Of a DNA stretch of 64,000 bases, positions 50,935 to 58,747 are shown piece after piece. How positions within the stretch are numbered: position 1 is the first letter of the stretch; every line of letters begins with the position of its first letter. Source of the stretch: Bacillus infantis (lineage in GTDB: Bacteria; Bacillota; Bacilli; Bacillales; Cytobacillaceae); NCBI RefSeq assembly GCF_020171945.1, contig NZ_JAIVAP010000001.1, positions 310,001-374,000 of the forward strand. The letters run 5' to 3'. The notes beneath the pieces were generated by a model, which saw nothing but the letters and a program-made list of their open reading frames with translations, did no database searches and was not told where the DNA came from. A program made the translations under genes and the position numbers.

Positions 50935-51340
50935 AGATTAATGCATCCTCAAAGGGAGCGAAAAAGACTCCCTTTGGACCCAGCATATCTGTTTCCGAAT
51001 CTCTTTTTTCTCCTTGTACCTCATACTCACCTTCAGGGAAATAATCGAACAATCCGCTTGATTTATGAAGCTCTATAAAACAGTCATGAAGCTCACACAT
51101 TAATGTCTGGTACTCTTTATTGTCTAAGGGGTCTCCGTATTCATCCAGCTTAAAATTGGCCTTTACCAGCTCTTCGAACTCGAGATTTCCTGAGGAGGCA
51201 ACATACAGGTCTACATCACTGCAGTCAATGCAGAGCAGCATCGGATCGTCCTTGATGTCCAGATACGCCTTTTCCACCATCTTTTTCAGCATTTCCTCTA
51301 TATCATCTGCATTTATAAGTGTTTTGGCTGTTTGCAGCAT
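50933..51340 (-). CDS. hypothetical protein, 135 aa
   Basis: Not recognised. A soluble acidic protein starting MLQTAKTLINADDIEEMLKK with three Cys in the centre (LLCIDCSD and MCELHDC). No membrane helix. The ATG at 51340 is set by GGAGGTG 7 nt upstream; the longer frame adds 17 residues without a site. Confidence 0.6.
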   Translation of the reverse strand: MLQTAKTLINADDIEEMLKKMVEKAYLDIKDDPMLLCIDCSDVDLYVASSGNLEFEELVKANFKLDEYGDPLDNKEYQTLMCELHDCFIELHKSSGLFDYFPEGEYEVQGEKRDSETDMLGPKGVFFAPFEDALI

Positions 51341-51477
51341 GAATTTAACACCTCCAAAACCGAAACCATTCAATAGAAAATGTAGTTTCATCTGTGTTCT
51401 ATTATATCAAACTGCTCCCAATAAGTCGTCTTTCGAGCTGATGCGTCATAATACGCCAGCAGGCTTAGTTTTTCGGT

Positions 51478-51513
51478 AAAAAAAGCGCAAGCATGTCAGA
51501 TTATGCGCTTTCC
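51478..51513 (-). terminator. orphan leftward terminator
   Basis: AAAGCGCA / TGCGCTTT stem followed on the minus strand by TTTTTTT. The sequence to its right up to the rightward SDR gene holds no leftward reading frame, so it may end a small RNA of about 100 nt; a TATAAT lies in a palindrome at 51584-51599. Confidence 0.5.
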
Positions 51514-51625
51514 CAAGAAATATTCCTTATTTCCTGTTAAGGGGATATGCTGCAGGCGGAATGTTTTGGGTCTATCAGGGTAGATTGTTATTATACAATT
51601 ATGTACTTGGAAAGGAGAATGAAAT

Positions 51626-52270
51626 ATGAATATCCTGATAGTTGGAGCAAATGGACAAATAGGCAGACATCTGATTGAAAAACTCGCAGAAACGGAACAC
51701 AAGTCAGTTGCCATGGTTCGTAAAGAAGAGCAGGTTAAAGAACTGAGAGACCTTGGTGCTGATAAAGTGGTCATCGGTGATTTGGAAAAAAACTTCTCAC
51801 ACGCTTTTGAAGGGGTGGACAGTGTTATATTCACTGCAGGGTCCGGCGGCCACACTGGTGCAGACAAGACCATCCTCATCGACCTTTGGGGTGCAATCAA
51901 GACGATTGATCAGGCGAAAGAGCATAATATCACCCGCTTTCTTCTTGTCAGCAGCATGAATGCTGACACTCCAGATACGGGGATAGAATCGATGAAGCAT
52001 TATTTTGTGGCTAAGAAACTAGCCGATGATCATCTGCGCTCATCTGGGCTGGATTATACAATCGTACGTCCGGGCGGACTTCTTAATGAGCCTGCGACGG
52101 GAAAAATTCTGCTGGAAGAAAAAATACAGGACTACGGCTCAAGGGAAATAACCCGTGAAGATGTCGCTGCTGTACTGGCAGAAGCAGTTGACCTTGAGAA
52201 TACTTATAAGAAAACATTTGAAATCCTGAACGGGGAAACACCGATTAAGGAAGCATTGAAGCAGGTTTAA
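51626..52270 (+). CDS. NAD(P)-binding SDR family protein (YhfK-like)
   Basis: A 214-residue atypical short-chain dehydrogenase with GANGQIGRHLIEKL as the dinucleotide-binding loop (7-20), VIFTAGSGGHTGADKT, LLVSSMNA and YTIVRPGGLLNEP. It resembles B. subtilis YhfK. Substrate unknown; many in this group lack the usual Tyr-Lys pair. AAAGGAG lies 8 nt before the ATG; a strong terminator follows. Confidence 0.85.
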   Translation: MNILIVGANGQIGRHLIEKLAETEHKSVAMVRKEEQVKELRDLGADKVVIGDLEKNFSHAFEGVDSVIFTAGSGGHTGADKTILIDLWGAIKTIDQAKEHNITRFLLVSSMNADTPDTGIESMKHYFVAKKLADDHLRSSGLDYTIVRPGGLLNEPATGKILLEEKIQDYGSREITREDVAAVLAEAVDLENTYKKTFEILNGETPIKEALKQV

Positions 52271-52276
52271 GTAAGA

Positions 52277-52311
52277 AAGCCAAAAGCAGGGTTGCTGCTT
52301 TTGGCTTTTTA
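52277..52311 (+). terminator. terminator after the SDR gene
   Basis: AGCCAAAAGCAG / CTGCTTTTGGCT stem with TTTTTAT after it. Confidence 0.85.
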
Positions 52312-52457
52312 TATTTGTGTGAGATAAGATTTAGAAAAAGAATCTTTAGCCTTTATCAATACTCCACATTGGAATGATATAGTTCGTTGAAGATAAGATA
52401 CCTGGTAAAAAAAGCCAGTGTAGTCTGTTTCTATTTTAATTTACCAGTAATTGTGGT

Positions 52458-52587
52458 GTTGATTTCCGTTCCAGGCACTTCGCTTTCCGCGGGGCGGCGC
52501 TGAGCCTCCTCTTCGCTCCGCTCCTGCGGGGTCTCAGCCTTGCCGCTATCTCCCGCAGGAGTCTACGTGCCTTGCACTGCAATCAAC
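52458..52587. repeat. dispersed imperfect-palindrome repeat, copy 2
   Basis: About 130 bp from GTTGATTTCCGTTCCAGGCA to CAATCAAC with inverted ends GTTGATT / AATCAAC and internal GC-rich palindromic blocks (CTCCTGCGGGGTCTCAGC; CCCGCAGGAG). Copy 1 is at 10984-11114. Both lie between convergent genes. The rest of the 52271-52647 gap shows nothing else. Confidence 0.9.
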
Positions 52588-52647
52588 TATCTCTATAATT
52601 TTTCTCAATACTTCTAACCCATCACGGCTGTCCTATAACCGCAGTAA

Positions 52648-53373
52648 TCATACCCCTCTCATATTCCCCCACACAAATGTATGCAGCTGGGGCAGGACCC
52701 TGACTTCTTTCAATTCGTCATCAAGCATAGCTTTTTCGATCAGCCAGCTGTATTTTTTCAGTTGTTCAGTCAGAAATTCATCATTGTTTGCAGCAGATAA
52801 ATTTTCGTTTCCTGCCTGCAGGTAAAATGGAATTCCGGGATATCTTTTCATAACCTCTTTACTGTATTCAAAATCATTTTCGTCAAAGATAACCACTTTC
52901 AAGCTCACCTGGTGTGTAAATCGGTCTGCCAGTCTTTTGAAAATATCATCTAGAATTTCGAAGTCTGTTTTCATGCCGGAGCTTGGAGGCTTCGGTGAGA
53001 TCGTCAGCTCATCTATGGAATAGAACCAGTCCTGCCAGCGGCTGCCCTGTGTTTCCAGGCAGAGTTTGATATTTTCTTTTTTCAAAAGGGCAATCAGTTT
53101 GCCGAGATTTTTAAGGAGGGCCGGATTGCCTCCGGAAATCGTTACAAATGAGAAGCCTTCCCCTCCGATTGCCTTAAGCTCTTTCCAGATTTCCTCTGCA
53201 TCCATCAGCCTGATTTGTTCCTTGCCTGTTCCATCCCATGTGAAGGAGGAATCGCACCATGAGCATGAATAGTCGCAGCCGGCGGTTCTGACAAACATTG
53301 TCTTCTGGCCGATGACCATCCCTTCACCTTGAATGGTAGGTCCGAAGATCTCCATGACTGGAATCTTACTCAT
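52648..53373 (-). CDS. queE: 7-carboxy-7-deazaguanine synthase
   Basis: A 241-residue radical SAM enzyme. The cluster motif CDYSCSWCDSSF (CxxxCxxC) lies near residue 34, preceded by GPTIQGEGMVIGQKTMFVRT. It turns carboxy-tetrahydropterin into 7-carboxy-7-deazaguanine, the step between QueD and QueC. It overlaps the queD end by 8 bp (start codon inside its last codons). Third gene of queC-queD-queE under a preQ1 switch; queF must be elsewhere. Confidence 0.95.
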   Translation of the reverse strand: MSKIPVMEIFGPTIQGEGMVIGQKTMFVRTAGCDYSCSWCDSSFTWDGTGKEQIRLMDAEEIWKELKAIGGEGFSFVTISGGNPALLKNLGKLIALLKKENIKLCLETQGSRWQDWFYSIDELTISPKPPSSGMKTDFEILDDIFKRLADRFTHQVSLKVVIFDENDFEYSKEVMKRYPGIPFYLQAGNENLSAANNDEFLTEQLKKYSWLIEKAMLDDELKEVRVLPQLHTFVWGNMRGV

Positions 53374-53839
53374 TCTCCATCCACTCCCTCCGTGCCTCTG
53401 CAAAGCTGGTAGGAGTTTCATACAATCTCACAAATTCTACCCTTGCATCCTGCTGCGGCGAGTAACCCTTTAGGGATTCAGACATTTTCTCATAAATCCA
53501 GACAGCCATATTTTCAGCAGTGGTATTCATGGGAGGTAGCGTTTCATTCAGATATCTATGATCAAGATGGACTTCAATTTCAGTTTTCCATATTTCCTTA
53601 ATATCTCCAAAATCTATCAAAAGGCCGATTTCATTAACATAACCGCTGATTCCAAAGATCACCTTGTAGGTGTGTCCGTGAAGGTTTTTACATTTGCCTT
53701 CATAGCAGTGGAGATGGTGGGCAGCATCAAAAGTGAACTCCTTGCTCACTAATACTCTTTTTGTATGATATTTCAGCTGATTTTGCTTTATATCTTCATT
53801 TATCTTCTGAAGCTTGTCGACGATCCGGAAGCCATACAT
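53366..53839 (-). CDS. queD: 6-carboxy-5,6,7,8-tetrahydropterin synthase
   Basis: A 157-residue enzyme of the 6-pyruvoyltetrahydropterin synthase fold. Zinc ligands are in FDAAHHL and HGHTY; the catalytic Cys is in CYEGKCKNLHGHTY. The start MYGFRIVDKLQK is set by GGGAGTC upstream; the queC stop is one base before it. It converts 7,8-dihydroneopterin triphosphate into carboxy-tetrahydropterin. Confidence 0.95.
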   Translation of the reverse strand: MYGFRIVDKLQKINEDIKQNQLKYHTKRVLVSKEFTFDAAHHLHCYEGKCKNLHGHTYKVIFGISGYVNEIGLLIDFGDIKEIWKTEIEVHLDHRYLNETLPPMNTTAENMAVWIYEKMSESLKGYSPQQDARVEFVRLYETPTSFAEARREWMENE

Positions 53840-53840
53840 G

Positions 53841-54497
53841 TCAGACTCCCTGCCTTTCAGCAAGATAATCTTCCAGTCCGCGTTTCCGCAGCCTGCAGGC
53901 AGGACATACCCCGCAGCCGTCAGCAATGATGCCTTCATAGCAAGTCAAAGTTTGCTCTTTTACATAATCAAGCGCCCCAAGTTCGTCAGCCAGCTTCCAT
54001 GTTTCCGCCTTATTCAGCCACATGAGCGGTGTGTGAATGACAAATTGGCTATCCATTGAAAGATTCAGTGTGACATTAAGCGATTTTACAAACTGGTCGC
54101 GGCAGTCAGGATAGCCGCTGAAATCCGTTTCGCAAACTCCTGTTATGATATGCTTCGCTGCAACCTGGCTGGCAAGCACTCCAGCAAAAGATAAAAACAG
54201 CAGGTTCCGGCCTGGGACGAAGGTTGAAGGAAGCTCCCCCTCCTTCTCCTCTACCTTGATATCCTTCCTTGTCAAAGCGTTTGGCGCCAGCTGATTTAAA
54301 AGGCTCATGTCAAGGATATGATGCTTGATAGCTAGGTCAGCTGCAATTCTTCTGGCGCAATCCAGCTCGGCGATATGCCTTTGTCCGTAATCGAAGGTGA
54401 CTGCCTCCACCTCTTTAAAGTTCTTTTTTGCCCAAAAAAGGCAGGTCGTGCTGTCCTGGCCGCCGCTGAATACGACGATTGCTTTTTCGTTTTTCAC
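53841..54497 (-). CDS. queC: 7-cyano-7-deazaguanine synthase
   Basis: A 218-residue PP-loop enzyme with [16 protein letters not shown] (ATP loop, 8-23), [16 protein letters not shown], and a C-terminal zinc site with Cys in [14 protein letters not shown]. It makes preQ0 from carboxy-deazaguanine, ammonia and ATP. The GTG start follows AAAGGAG. First gene of the operon behind a preQ1-I riboswitch. Confidence 0.96.
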   Translation of the reverse strand: MKNEKAIVVFSGGQDSTTCLFWAKKNFKEVEAVTFDYGQRHIAELDCARRIAADLAIKHHILDMSLLNQLAPNALTRKDIKVEEKEGELPSTFVPGRNLLFLSFAGVLASQVAAKHIITGVCETDFSGYPDCRDQFVKSLNVTLNLSMDSQFVIHTPLMWLNKAETWKLADELGALDYVKEQTLTCYEGIIADGCGVCPACRLRKRGLEDYLAERQGV

Positions 54498-54515
54498 GTT
54501 TTTATCTCCTTTAAC

Positions 54516-54552
54516 AGAAAAACAGCACCACTAAGAAAGCGGTGCTGTTTTC
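54516..54552 (-). terminator. regulatory terminator of the preQ1 riboswitch
   Basis: AACAGCACCGC / GTGGTGCTGTT with TTTTTC on the minus strand, directly behind the aptamer. Confidence 0.85.
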
Positions 54553-54586
54553 CTTAGTTTTTTTGAGAGGGTAGCTAGAACCTCTA
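54552..54586 (-). promoter_or_regulatory. preQ1-I riboswitch
   Basis: The minus strand reads AGAGGTTCTAGCTACCCTCT, then AAAAAAACTAAGG, the type I preQ1 aptamer with its A-rich pseudoknot tail. It should shut off queC-queD-queE when preQ1 is plentiful. Confidence 0.95.
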
Positions 54587-54816
54587 CCGTTTCAGGAACG
54601 GATTTTTATAAAGTTGTCGAAAATGACAGGTTTTATTTTACCACAAGTATATGTGTCTATAAAAGTTTGATTCTCTTTTTTCAATGGCTTTGTTAAACAT
54701 TGCTGTTGATATCCGGCTGCATTCCAGCTGTGCTGAAATGCGTGTGAAACAGAGTTTCACACGAATGAGCCCAAAATCAACAAGGTACACTAACACAGCC
54801 TTTTCAATAAAAATGT

Positions 54817-54844
54817 TTGAAGCCATCACAAGGTGGTATATAAA
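54817..54844 (+). promoter_or_regulatory. candidate promoter of micro-ORF 1
   Basis: TTGAAG (54817-54822) and TATAAA (54839-54844), spacer 16 bp. The stretch 54590-54816 before it shows no gene. Confidence 0.4.
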
Positions 54845-54882
54845 TAGTGCAAGCCAAAATATTAAAGGAGGGACTGGAAGCG

Positions 54883-54987
54883 ATGGATCGCAGAACAGCG
54901 ACTTCAAGATTGGTATTTGGCGTTGCACAAGAGGAAACTTTTACAGACAGGTCAATTGGGACCCTTGTCCTGAATCGATATACGTAA
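54883..54987 (+). CDS. micro-ORF 1 of a tandem paralogous pair, 34 aa
   Basis: Reads MDRRTATSRLVFGVAQEETF and ends GTLVLNRYT. AAAGGAGGG lies 9-10 nt upstream, and a perfect terminator follows at 55037-55075. The RTATSRLVFG segment and the upstream GGAGGGACTG block recur in micro-ORF 2 180 bp downstream, both as protein and as DNA, which indicates a duplicated gene under selection. Basic N-terminal half, no membrane helix. I do not recognise the family. Confidence 0.6.
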   Translation: MDRRTATSRLVFGVAQEETFTDRSIGTLVLNRYT

Positions 54988-55036
54988 ACATCGATTCGGC
55001 TCCGATGTATGGTTTCCATAATCCTTTCTGAGGATT

Positions 55037-55075
55037 GAGAAAAAGCGCCTATTCAAGGAATTGGCGCTTTTTCTC
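55037..55075 (+). terminator. terminator after micro-ORF 1
   Basis: GAGAAAAAGCGCC / GGCGCTTTTTCTC, 13-nt loop. Confidence 0.88.
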
Positions 55076-55168
55076 GTTAATGGCGATTCTTATGCTGCCT
55101 TTGTTTTTAATCCCCTGCCTCTTTGGTATAGAGGCAAGGCCAAAACTAATCAGGAGGGACTGCTATCG

Positions 55169-55282
55169 ATGATTCGGTTAACAGCGACTTCACGTTTATC
55201 GTTTGGCATTGAGGGAAAGACCAATTTTGCTTACCGGTCTAAGGGTCCGCAGTTTTATGGCCGCTATATGATTATCCGGTAA
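55169..55282 (+). CDS. micro-ORF 2 of a tandem paralogous pair, 37 aa
   Basis: Reads MIRLTATSRLSFGIEGKTNF and ends YGRYMIIR. AGGAGGGACTG lies 9 nt before the ATG and a terminator starts 3 nt after the stop. It shares LTATSRLSFG and the Phe/Arg pattern (TNFAYRS against ETFTDRS) with micro-ORF 1. Basic, no membrane helix. The longer frame to 55061 has no better start. Confidence 0.6.
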   Translation: MIRLTATSRLSFGIEGKTNFAYRSKGPQFYGRYMIIR

Positions 55283-55284
55283 GG

Positions 55285-55320
55285 AGCAAAAAGCGCGGGC
55301 AGGAGCCGGCGCTTTTTGCT
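55285..55320 (+). terminator. terminator after micro-ORF 2
   Basis: AGCAAAAAGCGC / GCGCTTTTTGCT, 12-nt loop. Confidence 0.88.
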
Positions 55321-55397
55321 GTCTGCCGGAATAATGGATTTCTCCCTTTATTTGTGCTAGAATCCCCTTTAAATAACCAGCCACAAGGAGTATCGAC

Positions 55398-56183
55398 ATG
55401 ACAACTTATCAAATTATCTTTTTGGATATTGACGGCACCATCCTGCTTCCAAATGATACCATACAGGAATCGACAAGGCGTGCAGTCGCACAGGCAAAAG
55501 AAAAAGGCATCGAAGTGTTCCTTGCCACCGGCAGGCCATTGCATGAAATAGCAGAAATCGGAGAAGAACTGAACATTTCATCTTTTATCGGATATAATGG
55601 GGCCTTTGCCATACACAAAGGCAAAACGGTCCTGGATAAGCCTATGGACCGGCAAGTGATCGAAGAATATTTGCAAACGGCAAAAGAACACAAGCATGAG
55701 GCAGTGCTTTATTCGAGTGAACAGAACTTATTGACCGATAAAGATGCCGGTAAGATGAAAGACTTCCTCGCTAAGTTCCTTCTTAACAAAAACGCGCTGA
55801 TTAAGCCTCGACACTTCGATCAGATCCTCGGAATGACAATCCTCTCACTCAAAGAAGGTGAACAGCACCTCTATGAAAAGGATGGAATCCATCTTTCACA
55901 GGTTAATGTTGAGGGAATGCGTGACTGTTACGACGTAATCCGTGATACGGTCAATAAGGGTTATGCTCTGGAGGTTGTTATGAAAGAGCTTGGCATTCCC
56001 CGGGAAGCTTCAATCGCTTTTGGCGACGGGATGAACGATAAAGAAATGCTGAAATATGCCGGGACAGGAATCGCAATGGGAAATGCACATCCGGACCTGT
56101 TTGAGTATGCAGACAAAAAGACAACCGCTGTGACTGATTCTGGCATATTTAACGGGCTGAGAGAGCTTGGAATTGTAAACTGA
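55398..56183 (+). CDS. Cof-type HAD-IIB family hydrolase (YkrA-like)
   Basis: A 261-residue phosphatase. HAD motif I is FLDIDGTI (8-15), motif II ATGR, and motifs III and IV are in the C-terminal part, with the GDGMNDKEML acidic loop. The large C2B cap lies between residues 85 and 190. These enzymes hydrolyse sugar phosphates or other phosphomonoesters. AAGGAG precedes the ATG; a terminator follows. Confidence 0.92.
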   Translation: MTTYQIIFLDIDGTILLPNDTIQESTRRAVAQAKEKGIEVFLATGRPLHEIAEIGEELNISSFIGYNGAFAIHKGKTVLDKPMDRQVIEEYLQTAKEHKHEAVLYSSEQNLLTDKDAGKMKDFLAKFLLNKNALIKPRHFDQILGMTILSLKEGEQHLYEKDGIHLSQVNVEGMRDCYDVIRDTVNKGYALEVVMKELGIPREASIAFGDGMNDKEMLKYAGTGIAMGNAHPDLFEYADKKTTAVTDSGIFNGLRELGIVN

Positions 56184-56185
56184 AT

Positions 56186-56220
56186 CTGCAGCCGGAAATC
56201 ATTTCCGGCTGCTTATTTTA
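56186..56220. terminator. terminator after the HAD hydrolase, shared with plsC
   Basis: GCAGCCGGAAA / TTTCCGGCTGC, 3-nt loop, T-rich on the plus side; it reaches into the end of plsC. Confidence 0.85.
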
Positions 56221-56810
56221 TTGGATTTGAGCTCTTCTTCCAAAGCCAGCATCGTTTCAGAAAGCTGTACCGTAATTTTTGAGAGTTCATCTTTATCTTT
56301 TTTGCCGCTGCTCAGGTCGATGGGCTGTCCGATTTTAAGCAGTATGGGCTTGCCTGACAGCAATGCCTTGACGCTTTCAGGTCCAAAAAAGGCAGCAGGC
56401 ACGATCACAGTCTTTGCCATGCTTGCTATTGTGACGGCTCCCCGCTTCAGGGATGCCTCCTCGCTCGACCTTGTGCCTGACGGGAAAATCCCGACTGTGT
56501 TCCCTTTTCTCAGGAGCTGGAGAGGAACCTTCAATGTGCTTGTGCCAGGATTTTCCCTATTAACAGGGAAAGCATTTATGCTGGTTAGAAACCTGCCTGC
56601 CAAACTCTTCTCAAACAATTCTTTTTTGGCCATAAAGTGAATCTGCTCCGGGAAAACTCCTGCACCCAGTGCGACTACATCGACCCAGCTCCTGTGTGTA
56701 CAAGCAATCACATACCCTTTTTCATCCGGCAGATTTTCCTTGCCTTCTATAATAAACTTCCCTCTTGATTTAAAAATCGCAATAGCCAGCCGGGCGAAAA
56801 AATTATACAT
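56199..56810 (-). CDS. plsC: 1-acyl-sn-glycerol-3-phosphate acyltransferase
   Basis: A 203-residue membrane-associated acyltransferase. Catalytic motif HRSWVD (HX4D) lies near residue 36; the substrate motif FPSGTRSSEE and the block FPVNRENPGTSTL follow. It makes phosphatidic acid in phospholipid synthesis. The ATG at 56810 is chosen because GGGGAGGGGC lies upstream; a longer frame adds 17 residues. Its C-terminal end overlaps the HAD terminator. Confidence 0.92.
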   Translation of the reverse strand: MYNFFARLAIAIFKSRGKFIIEGKENLPDEKGYVIACTHRSWVDVVALGAGVFPEQIHFMAKKELFEKSLAGRFLTSINAFPVNRENPGTSTLKVPLQLLRKGNTVGIFPSGTRSSEEASLKRGAVTIASMAKTVIVPAAFFGPESVKALLSGKPILLKIGQPIDLSSGKKDKDELSKITVQLSETMLALEEELKSNKISSRK

Positions 56811-56888
56811 TCTGCTGCCCCTCCCCCGTTGAAATGATCTATTATAATATTTTAACACCAATTATTAGTATCTGGTACTAATTTTTGT

Positions 56889-56924
56889 AAAAAAAAGGAC
56901 GGGCCAATTAAGAGCCCGTCCCTT
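56889..56924 (-). terminator. terminator after the CBS-like gene
   Basis: GGACGGGC / GCCCGTCC stem with eight T on the minus strand, directly after the stop. Confidence 0.88.
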
Positions 56925-56926
56925 TA

Positions 56927-57649
56927 TCATTCGAATGATTCAACTTCAAGGAGATCCCAGGAAGTGATGAAGCCTTGCGGTTTTTCATTATAGCCGCCAT
57001 GCTCTGTTACAATGATTCCTTCCAGCTTTTCATTCTTTGCATGATGCTCCTCGAACATATTTTCTATTTCAAAGATGTCCATGTCAGCTGGAGCAAAGGC
57101 GATTTGATGCTTGAATTTCTTGTTATAAAGTTCCTTGATTTTCACTTCCTTCAGGCTGACAGTGTCCTCAGTGAAATGCTCAGACATCCATTTGACGATT
57201 TCTGCTGAAGTAAGGAGCCAGCTGTATTCTTCTTTTTCGTTATAAATCGGGAATTGTGAATGCGAGAAACTGTTGATGACCGAAAGCACATCTGAAAGCT
57301 TCCCTTCTTCATAAAAATAAAAGACCGGCTTAGCTGCTACCGAGATCGCAGTTTTAGGCTTTTCAAAATAATCGGCAATTTTTTCGATCTTTTCAACTGT
57401 TTCCAGATGAGGCTCTGCAATATAATAGCCAAGATCTATTTTTTCATGTACGATTGCGTTTCTCAGCTTGGCGAATTGGAAAAGATCAACCTCGTAACTT
57501 CTTACAAGTGAATGGCTTTTCCCCAAATCGACCAGCTTATGGAATTTGTCGGTGCGCGCGTTTTTAACTGATTGCTTTAATGCTTTGTGAATACGATTGA
57601 ACGCGGCTTCAAAGCGCTCAGACAGGTTTTTCTCTGCTGTTTCTGCCAT
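56927..57649 (-). CDS. CBS-domain-like protein with N-terminal helical region
   Basis: A 240-residue protein. The N-terminal 100 residues are helical with LRNAIVHEKID, reminiscent of HEPN/abortive-infection-like helical domains. The C-terminal half has two repeats of the CBS type (SDVLSVINSFSHSQFPIYNE; LEGIIVTEHGGYNEKPQGFI TSWDLLE). Such proteins sense adenine nucleotides. No enzyme domain is visible. GGGAGAGA precedes the ATG. Role unknown. Confidence 0.6.
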   Translation of the reverse strand: MAETAEKNLSERFEAAFNRIHKALKQSVKNARTDKFHKLVDLGKSHSLVRSYEVDLFQFAKLRNAIVHEKIDLGYYIAEPHLETVEKIEKIADYFEKPKTAISVAAKPVFYFYEEGKLSDVLSVINSFSHSQFPIYNEKEEYSWLLTSAEIVKWMSEHFTEDTVSLKEVKIKELYNKKFKHQIAFAPADMDIFEIENMFEEHHAKNEKLEGIIVTEHGGYNEKPQGFITSWDLLEVESFE

Positions 57650-57711
57650 TATAATCTCTCCCAGGAATAAAATCTTTCGTTCATTTATTCCCTGATTCGC
57701 TGAAAAACTAA

Positions 57712-57735
57712 CATCTGATAAGAAAGTATCAGGAT
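57712..57735 (-). terminator. weak hairpin after the sortase gene
   Basis: CTGATA / TATCAG with a 6-nt loop and a later TTTTT on the minus strand. Weak, but the only candidate for ending the surface-protein operon. Confidence 0.35.
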
Positions 57736-57751
57736 ATACACTGAATGGATA

Positions 57752-58675
57752 CTATTTTGTGATAATTTCAGAAGGTTTAGATTCATTGCCCGATGAGCTG
57801 ACTGCTGTAATATAGAAGGATGTTGCTTCTTCATTATCAATAACCAAACTCTTTCTTTCATGGGACGAAATACTGGCTGCATGGAAGAAGTCTCCATTTT
57901 CTGTGCTGCTGTAAATGCGGTATCCGGAAATATCACCGCTTCTGACTGCATGCCAGGTAAGCAGGCCCCCGCTTATTTTTACATGATCCGGCGCCGGCGG
58001 TTCTACGAAGGTTTCTGCTCTGTCTTCCTGTCCTGACTTCAATACTGTGTAAACAACAAGCCTTTCTTCATGCGTGTTTTTTTCACGATTGTAAGTGCCT
58101 GTGCACGTTATAAGGTTAAGTCTCCGTTCGTCTGAAGGACCGAACACATCGCTGATGGGTGCGCGGTCATAAGGATAGCTTTTTAATTCCTGAACCTCAA
58201 ACGTATAGCTTAGTCCATCCTGGGCTGTTACAATCACTGTATCACCTTTTGCAAGATCTTTTAAATAGAAAAAAACTGCGGGACCTGCTTTACTGTCTAC
58301 ATGTCCAGCTATGACACTGCTTCCTTTTTCTCCAGGTTTTATTCCCGGTTCAAACCATCCGGCGGTTTCGTTGTCATCAGGAACCCCCATTGCGCCATTC
58401 TCCAGGATGCCTACCTTGCCGACCGGTGCCTCGATTCCCAGAGAAGGGATTTTTAATGATACGGGTACTATTCCTTTCAGATCCTTAATTTCCTTGGTTT
58501 CAGCTTTCTTTTCGACAATATGGAATTCTTCTTTAATCTCAGCCTTTTTTATAGACTGCTCCTGCTTTTGTTTAATAATCGGGGGGTCTTCCAATTCATT
58601 GCTGTCCTTATTGCTAAAGCCTCCGATGATAAAACAGATCAGGCTGCCGGCAAGCAATACGGCCGGTTTTTTCAT
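57752..58675 (-). CDS. class F-like sortase with C-terminal fibronectin-like domain
   Basis: A 307-residue exported transpeptidase. A signal anchor (1-22) and an acidic/lysine linker precede the catalytic domain (about 75-215), with His in VIAGHVDS, Cys in LITCTG and Arg in EERLVVY. GIEAPVGKVG and MGVPDDNETAGWF fit the class F group. A fibronectin-type domain follows (LTWHAVRSGDISGYRIYSS). The start at MKKPAV has GGGAGGTG upstream. It lies 72 bp behind the MPKTG-tailed protein, which is the obvious substrate. Confidence 0.85.
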   Translation of the reverse strand: MKKPAVLLAGSLICFIIGGFSNKDSNELEDPPIIKQKQEQSIKKAEIKEEFHIVEKKAETKEIKDLKGIVPVSLKIPSLGIEAPVGKVGILENGAMGVPDDNETAGWFEPGIKPGEKGSSVIAGHVDSKAGPAVFFYLKDLAKGDTVIVTAQDGLSYTFEVQELKSYPYDRAPISDVFGPSDERRLNLITCTGTYNREKNTHEERLVVYTVLKSGQEDRAETFVEPPAPDHVKISGGLLTWHAVRSGDISGYRIYSSTENGDFFHAASISSHERKSLVIDNEEATSFYITAVSSSGNESKPSEIITK

Positions 58676-58747
58676 GGATTCACCTCCCTGCCCTGCTGTT
58701 AAATCAAAACCGGGAAGAGACCAAAGCCCTTCCCAATTTTGCTGCAA

